A stretch of DNA of 19,163 nt from NCBI GenBank assembly GCA_964425645.1, contig CAYRNC010000027.1:1-19163 (forward strand). Reading direction: 5' to 3'. Origin of the DNA: CAYRNC01 sp964425645. GTDB taxonomy: Bacteria > Bacillota > Clostridia > Peptostreptococcales > Anaerovoracaceae. A program made the position numbers and the translations under genes. The notes beneath the pieces are model-generated. The model saw only the letters and a list, made by a program, of their open reading frames with translations. It made no database searches and was not told the origin of the DNA. Of the stretch, positions 16,088-19,163 are shown one piece after another. Numbering within the stretch: position 1 is the stretch's first letter; the number at the start of each line of letters is the position of its first letter.

Positions 16088-16234
16088 ATGAAACAGCTTA
16101 TCGTGATGATGGCCATGATAGTCTTAGGTATAGCTATTTTTACCATGATTGCAGGCAGTGACGAACAATCTCTTTTCGGCACAATGAAAAATGTGTGGGA
16201 CCAAGAATTGCAGGAAAGAACGCACCTGCCTTAA
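16088..16234 (+). CDS. 48-residue membrane mini-protein, copy 2 of a tandem pair
   Basis: TGAGG (16075-16079) precedes ATG 16088. The product starts MKQLIVMMAMIVLGIAIF, nearly identical to the previous protein for 16 residues, and then diverges into a polar tail with DEQSLFGTMKNVWDQELQE. One membrane segment, again preceded only by MKQ. The gene lies 16 bases after its twin and 12 bases before the DUF4320-like gene. Conserved starts with diverged tails suggest a duplication in which the membrane or export segment is under constraint. Function is not recognised. Confidence 0.7.
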   Translation: MKQLIVMMAMIVLGIAIFTMIAGSDEQSLFGTMKNVWDQELQERTHLP

Positions 16235-16246
16235 AAGGAGGCAAAG

Positions 16247-16672
16247 TTGAAGCAGTTTATCGTTTTGGCGGCGGTGCTGCCATTATTGTTTGTCTTTTTA
16301 GCGCAGTATGCGCTGGATCAAAAAAACAATGTCTTATTCGGCGTCTTACAGGATCAGGTTTATACTGCTAAGGAAAAGGCAAAACAGAAAGGCTGTTTCA
16401 CGGAAGAAATTATAAGTGAGCTTCGGGAAGCTATCAGCACAGCTTTCGAAATAAATCCTGATCAAATAGAAATTGACGCTACGGAGATTCCCGCATACCG
16501 GGTCAATTCATTTGATGAACGCGGTTTAATACAATACAGAGTATCTGTTCCTGTAAATCCGGTTATGGCGGCGGGAAAATTTTTTGGCATCGGCGGCAAG
16601 GAAAACAATGCAGTCTATGTTGTTTCAGGAAGTGCCGCAAGCGAGCTTTTACCCGGCCCCGGTTTTGAATAG
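16247..16672 (+). CDS. DUF4320/TadE-like pseudopilin-like protein
   Basis: A 141-residue protein starting MKQFIV and continuing into a hydrophobic helix (about 4-22). The rest is polar: YTAKEKAKQKGCFTEEII is a helix following the membrane segment as in TadE, then a beta-rich part with VSVPVNPVMAAGKFFGI. The appearance matches the DUF4320 family found next to Tad-like ATPases in Firmicutes, from memory of the family rather than a search. Start TTG 16247 lies 5 bases after a perfect AAGGAGG (16235-16241). The MKQ[LF]IV start repeats that of the two mini-proteins. Confidence 0.65.
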   Translation: MKQFIVLAAVLPLLFVFLAQYALDQKNNVLFGVLQDQVYTAKEKAKQKGCFTEEIISELREAISTAFEINPDQIEIDATEIPAYRVNSFDERGLIQYRVSVPVNPVMAAGKFFGIGGKENNAVYVVSGSAASELLPGPGFE

Positions 16673-16695
16673 GTATAATTCTTGGGGAGAACAGT

Positions 16696-17142
16696 ATGAA
16701 GGTAATGATCGTCGCATTTAGTCTGTTGATTGTGGGCATGACATTTGTAGTTTATCAAGGGGATATGAACAGATACATGCAGATTCAAGCATTTTTAAAA
16801 GCAAATGCAGAGGAATGCGCCGCAGGCGCAGCTCTTTATTACGATGAGGATGCATACAGTAGGGGGAAAATGGTCATTTTTAAAGATGAGGCTGAAAGAT
16901 ATGTTGAGCACTTGGTTGAAAATGCTGCTGCTAGGCTATCCCGTTGCCAGGATGGAGATCTTTATTATGAACTGCTGATTGCAGACATGGAAGGCGATGA
17001 TCTTTTGGTTGGTCAGGCACCCTATACACAAGTCGTTTTACGGTTTGCAACAAAAGATTTGTTCAGGCTCCCGTTTCTAAACGTGCATCAGGTGGTTCGA
17101 AGCAGTAAATATGAACTTGCAGATTATGGAACACGATGGTAA
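16696..17142 (+). CDS. TadE/TadF-like membrane-anchored protein of the Tad-like locus
   Basis: A 148-residue protein with an N-terminal hydrophobic segment (about 3-19) and a long helical stretch DMNRYMQIQAFLKANAEECAAGAALYYDE, which resembles pseudopilins whose helix continues out of the membrane. The C-terminal part contains beta strands (TQVVLRFATKDLF). No catalytic motif is visible. GGGGAG (about 16684-16689) precedes the ATG. It is the last gene plainly belonging to the Tad-like set and overlaps the acetyltransferase gene by 7 bases if that gene starts at its first ATG. Confidence 0.6.
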   Translation: MKVMIVAFSLLIVGMTFVVYQGDMNRYMQIQAFLKANAEECAAGAALYYDEDAYSRGKMVIFKDEAERYVEHLVENAAARLSRCQDGDLYYELLIADMEGDDLLVGQAPYTQVVLRFATKDLFRLPFLNVHQVVRSSKYELADYGTRW

Positions 17143-17987
17143 AATATAAAAGAAACCGAAAGAGGTTTATGACTTTTATGAAACAATACAAAATGTCGCA
17201 AAAAAACCCAAAATACAGGATCTTTGAATTGGATTTTATTCGGGGCATCTGTATTTTTTTTATGATAATTGATCATACGCTGTACGATCTTGCCTTTATT
17301 TTTGCAGATCAATGGTTTTTGCAGGAAACATCACCTGACGGTTTTCTTTATCAGCTGTGTGATTTTGCCAAACACAGGTATTTCCCATGGGTTTTAAGGG
17401 ATATTGTTAGAGAAGTTGTTGTTTTTCTCTTTGTTTTTATCTGCGGAACCAGCTGCTCCTTCAGTCGGTCAAATTTTAAGCGTGGAATACGCCTGTTGGC
17501 CGTAGCCTTAGCTCTTACCGCTTTTACTTACGGCATGGATCAGGTATATGGACATGGGGAAAATTACATTATCCGATTTGGCATATTGCATATGCTAGCC
17601 ATTTCAATATTGTTTTATTGTTTGCTGAGAAGGCTGGGATTCTCAGTTGTATTGATTTTAGGTATTGCATCATTGGTCTTAGGCCTTTATTTCTCGTATA
17701 GTCCTTTAGAAACCGATTTTGCTTGTATGAACATTTTTATGTATACCGATTGTCCATTTTATTCAGCGGACTATTTCCCCCTGCTTCCCTTTTTAGGGTA
17801 TTTTCTTATTGGTACAACCGCAGGGCAAAAGATTTATAAAGACAGGAAATCCTTGCTTACAGTTGAGCATTATCCGCGATTTGTTGCGCCTGTCACGTTT
17901 GCCGGCAGGAAAGCGCTGGTTATATATATACTGCATCAGCCGTTAATTTACAGCATTCTGTTTATTTTGGGTCTCATTGTATTTTAA
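17136..17987 (+). CDS. HGSNAT/DUF1624-type membrane acetyltransferase
   Basis: A polytopic protein of up to 283 residues of the heparan-alpha-glucosaminide N-acetyltransferase catalytic family (formerly DUF1624). Diagnostic blocks: DFIRGICIFFMIIDHTLYDL (33-52, with the conserved Arg and active-site-type His), SNFKRGIRLL, IIRFGILHML (145-154), PLLPFLGYFLIG and FAGRKALVIYILHQP (255-269). Seven or eight membrane helices are likely. The family moves acetyl groups from cytoplasmic acetyl-CoA to extracytoplasmic sugars; the acceptor here is unknown. The start is uncertain: ATG 17136 has a weak site; ATGs at 17169 and 17178 lie near GAAAGAGG (17158-17165). Confidence 0.82.
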   Translation: MVKYKRNRKRFMTFMKQYKMSQKNPKYRIFELDFIRGICIFFMIIDHTLYDLAFIFADQWFLQETSPDGFLYQLCDFAKHRYFPWVLRDIVREVVVFLFVFICGTSCSFSRSNFKRGIRLLAVALALTAFTYGMDQVYGHGENYIIRFGILHMLAISILFYCLLRRLGFSVVLILGIASLVLGLYFSYSPLETDFACMNIFMYTDCPFYSADYFPLLPFLGYFLIGTTAGQKIYKDRKSLLTVEHYPRFVAPVTFAGRKALVIYILHQPLIYSILFILGLIVF

Positions 17988-18001
17988 GGAGGAAACGTAA
18001 A

Positions 18002-18574
18002 TTGAAAGTGGTTTTTATAGGTAACAGCATTGTTAACGGTTACCCTCACAGCAGGAGTCAATGCTTCGCAAGCCTGTACCGTGCTGATACCGGTTATGAT
18101 GTGATAAATAAAGGAGTCAATGGGGGAACATCTTTGGAAATTCTCCAGCGATTTGAAAGGGATGTAATATTTCATAAACCTGACAAAGTCTATATCCTTG
18201 GCGGAACCAATGATTTTATAAAAGAAGGCCTTACTCCAAAGCAAACATTGGAATATTATCGCAAGATGGCAGTCTTATCGATGACTGCAGGCATTTCTTT
18301 TATACTTATGATTCCTTTAATGATAGATGTAGAAATGGTCAAAACCCAGTGGATGCCGAATGTAGATTATGCAGCCGTAACAGAAAAGCTCATCGCTTTA
18401 AGGAGGCTCATGTTGGATTATGGCAAACAGGATGATGTACGTGTTTTGGATACCCAGGCATTCTATAGCGGTCTTTACACGGAAAACACCAAGAGGCAAT
18501 ATCTGGTGGACGGACTGCATCCGACAAAATTAGGGCATAAAGCTTTAGCTGATTTTCTGATTGACCAAAAATAA
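18002..18574 (+). CDS. SGNH/GDSL-family esterase or hydrolase
   Basis: A 190-residue single-domain SGNH hydrolase. The four blocks are present: FIGNSI with nucleophile Ser9 (GNS instead of GDS), GVNGGTS (block II Gly), LGGTND (block III, Asn70) and DGLHP with Asp170 and His173. There is no signal peptide, so it should act in the cytoplasm, as many lysophospholipase or acetylesterase relatives do; the substrate cannot be told. TTG 18002 is the start, 9 bases after a perfect AAGGAGG (17986-17992). It follows the acetyltransferase by 14 bases, which suggests an acyl-related pair. Confidence 0.88.
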   Translation: MKVVFIGNSIVNGYPHSRSQCFASLYRADTGYDVINKGVNGGTSLEILQRFERDVIFHKPDKVYILGGTNDFIKEGLTPKQTLEYYRKMAVLSMTAGISFILMIPLMIDVEMVKTQWMPNVDYAAVTEKLIALRRLMLDYGKQDDVRVLDTQAFYSGLYTENTKRQYLVDGLHPTKLGHKALADFLIDQK

Positions 18575-18579
18575 TTGTA

Positions 18580-18596
18580 TTTAAGCAGCGCTTAAA
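18580..18596. terminator. hairpin between convergent genes, weak bidirectional terminator
   Basis: TTTAAGC (18580-18586) and GCTTAAA (18590-18596) are a perfect 7-bp inverted repeat with a 3-base loop. It sits in the 6-base gap between convergent stops and runs into the last codons of the minus-strand gene. The stem is AT-rich and T-tracts on both sides are short (ATTTT on plus, ATTATTTTT on minus), so terminator strength is doubtful. Confidence 0.45.
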
Positions 18597-19012
18597 ATTT
18601 TAAATCCGCAGGTACTTATACAGGTCAGCATAACAGTCCATACAATTATGCCGGCGCACATCCAAATAAAAAGTCGTTTTGACGGGGCACCCAAAGATAT
18701 ACCGATAGCTGCTCCCAGCGGTGCTCCGGTTAAAAGAGGGGCGAGCATTCCTAATCCGATTACACCATATTTATCCCATATCCTGTATATGCGGCCTTTT
18801 TCTTTTTTCCTGCCTTTTCTTTTTCCCAGCAACCAATTGCGAAAGCGGCTCCCCAACAGGATAATTGCCAGTGCTCCGATAATTGCACCTGATCCCGAAG
18901 CGAGGCAATTAAGTAAAGGGTGAAGCTTAAAAGCTGTACCGGTTGGAATTGCTACCCATAATTCTAAGACGCCCAGTGATGCCACAGCTATGAATTTCCC
19001 GGCAAGTTCCAT
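18581..19012 (-). CDS. small membrane protein, Sm_multidrug_ex (PF06695)-like
   Basis: A 143-residue integral membrane protein on the minus strand with about four hydrophobic segments split by a basic loop (FRNWLLGKRKGRKKEKG). The C-terminal half KYGVIGLGMLAPLLTGAPLGAAIG followed by W-containing helices resembles the small multidrug export family; transport function for that family is predicted, not proven. Start choice: ATG 19012 follows a G-run (minus complement of 19020-19026) by 7 bases; an in-frame ATG at 19042 adds ten residues but would lie at the probable transcription start. It is the only gene on this strand and converges on the SGNH gene. Confidence 0.7.
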   Translation of the reverse strand: MELAGKFIAVASLGVLELWVAIPTGTAFKLHPLLNCLASGSGAIIGALAIILLGSRFRNWLLGKRKGRKKEKGRIYRIWDKYGVIGLGMLAPLLTGAPLGAAIGISLGAPSKRLFIWMCAGIIVWTVMLTCISTCGFKILSAA

Positions 19013-19048
19013 TGTGAGACCCCCCCAAACATCAGATGCCATGCCGTT

Positions 19049-19079
19049 ATTATAGCATAGGGCCGCTTTTAATGTTCAA
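19049..19079 (-). promoter_or_regulatory. candidate promoter for the minus-strand membrane protein
   Basis: On the minus strand TGCTATAAT, an extended -10, has its TATAAT at 19054-19049. A TTGAAC lies 19 bases further upstream at 19079-19074. Transcription would begin near 19042, giving a leader of about 30 bases to ATG 19012. The same TGCTATAAT string occurs before thymidine kinase. Confidence 0.55.
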
Positions 19080-19087
19080 CTACTTTC

Positions 19088-19115
19088 TTGACAAAAGATC
19101 GTCTATAGATATAAC
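19088..19115 (+). promoter_or_regulatory. sigma-A type promoter firing out of the window
   Basis: TTGACA at 19088-19093 is followed after 16 bases by TATAAC at 19110-19115, one mismatch from consensus. Transcription would start near 19122 and run off the end of the window; the gene it serves is not visible. CCTGA (19115-19119) and TCAGG (19128-19132) form a short inverted repeat across the predicted start, either an operator or a chance match. Confidence 0.6.
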
Positions 19116-19163
19116 CTGACTTTGGTATCAGGCATTTAAATCTGGTGCTAGTCTCATAATTTA

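Noticed and set aside
16674..16679. TATAAT between the DUF4320-like gene and the next gene as an internal promoter
   Set aside because: No -35 match at 16-18 bases; a lone hexamer in AT-rich DNA is not enough.
18648..18923. Plus-strand open frame of 91 codons opposite the small membrane exporter
   Set aside because: The minus strand encodes a clear membrane protein with a family-like motif; the plus frame is Pro- and Ser-rich without features.
1..19163. CRISPR array, insertion sequence, integrase or phage genes
   Set aside because: No regularly spaced repeats, transposase motifs, terminal inverted repeats or phage-like genes were seen on either strand.

Overview
The window looks like chromosomal DNA of a low-to-moderate GC, monoderm member of the Firmicutes, most likely class Clostridia. 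The evidence is the gene order def-fmt-rsmB-PP2C phosphatase-PASTA kinase-rsgA-rpe, strong AGGAGG-type Shine-Dalgarno sites, several TTG starts, a Firmicutes-type QueH, and a Tad-like locus with no outer-membrane secretin. Genus cannot be told from the sequence alone.

Layout. (1) 1-66: 3' part of a tRNA-Phe, then a possible terminator and an extended -10 promoter. (2) 182-11445: a dense, all-plus-strand housekeeping run: thymidine kinase, queH, asnA, priA, def, fmt, rsmB, PP2C phosphatase, PASTA Ser/Thr kinase, rsgA, rpe. Genes overlap or are separated by at most about 50 bases, so it is probably one operon. It joins nucleotide salvage, tRNA queuosine, asparagine synthesis, replication restart, N-terminal methionine formylation and deformylation, rRNA methylation, the kinase/phosphatase switch and its likely ribosome-assembly partner RsgA. 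(3) 11446-11540: a gap with a near-consensus sigma-A promoter whose -10 is overlapped by an inverted repeat. (4) 11541-17142: a compact, divergent Tad/Flp-like export locus: CpaB-like SAF protein, TadZ-like receiver with lost Walker A, TadA/CpaF-like ATPase with altered P-loop, TadB-like and TadC-like membrane proteins, two tandem-duplicated mini-proteins of 51 and 48 residues, a DUF4320/TadE-like protein and a second pseudopilin-like protein. (5) 17136-18574: an HGSNAT/DUF1624-type membrane acetyltransferase and an SGNH hydrolase, continuous with the Tad-like operon. (6) 18581-19012, minus strand: a small membrane protein of the Sm_multidrug_ex type. (7) 19043-19163: back-to-back promoters, one for the minus-strand gene and one firing out of the window.

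The most unusual part is region 4. All its core components are recognisable only by architecture and residual motifs. The P-loop signatures of both nucleotide-binding proteins are changed, there is no canonical Flp pilin or prepilin peptidase, and instead there are twin mini-proteins plus a third protein sharing an MKQ-[LF]-IV start. Two other points stand out: PriA appears to lack its winged-helix domain, and the rlmN gene often found between rsmB and the phosphatase in Clostridia is absent.
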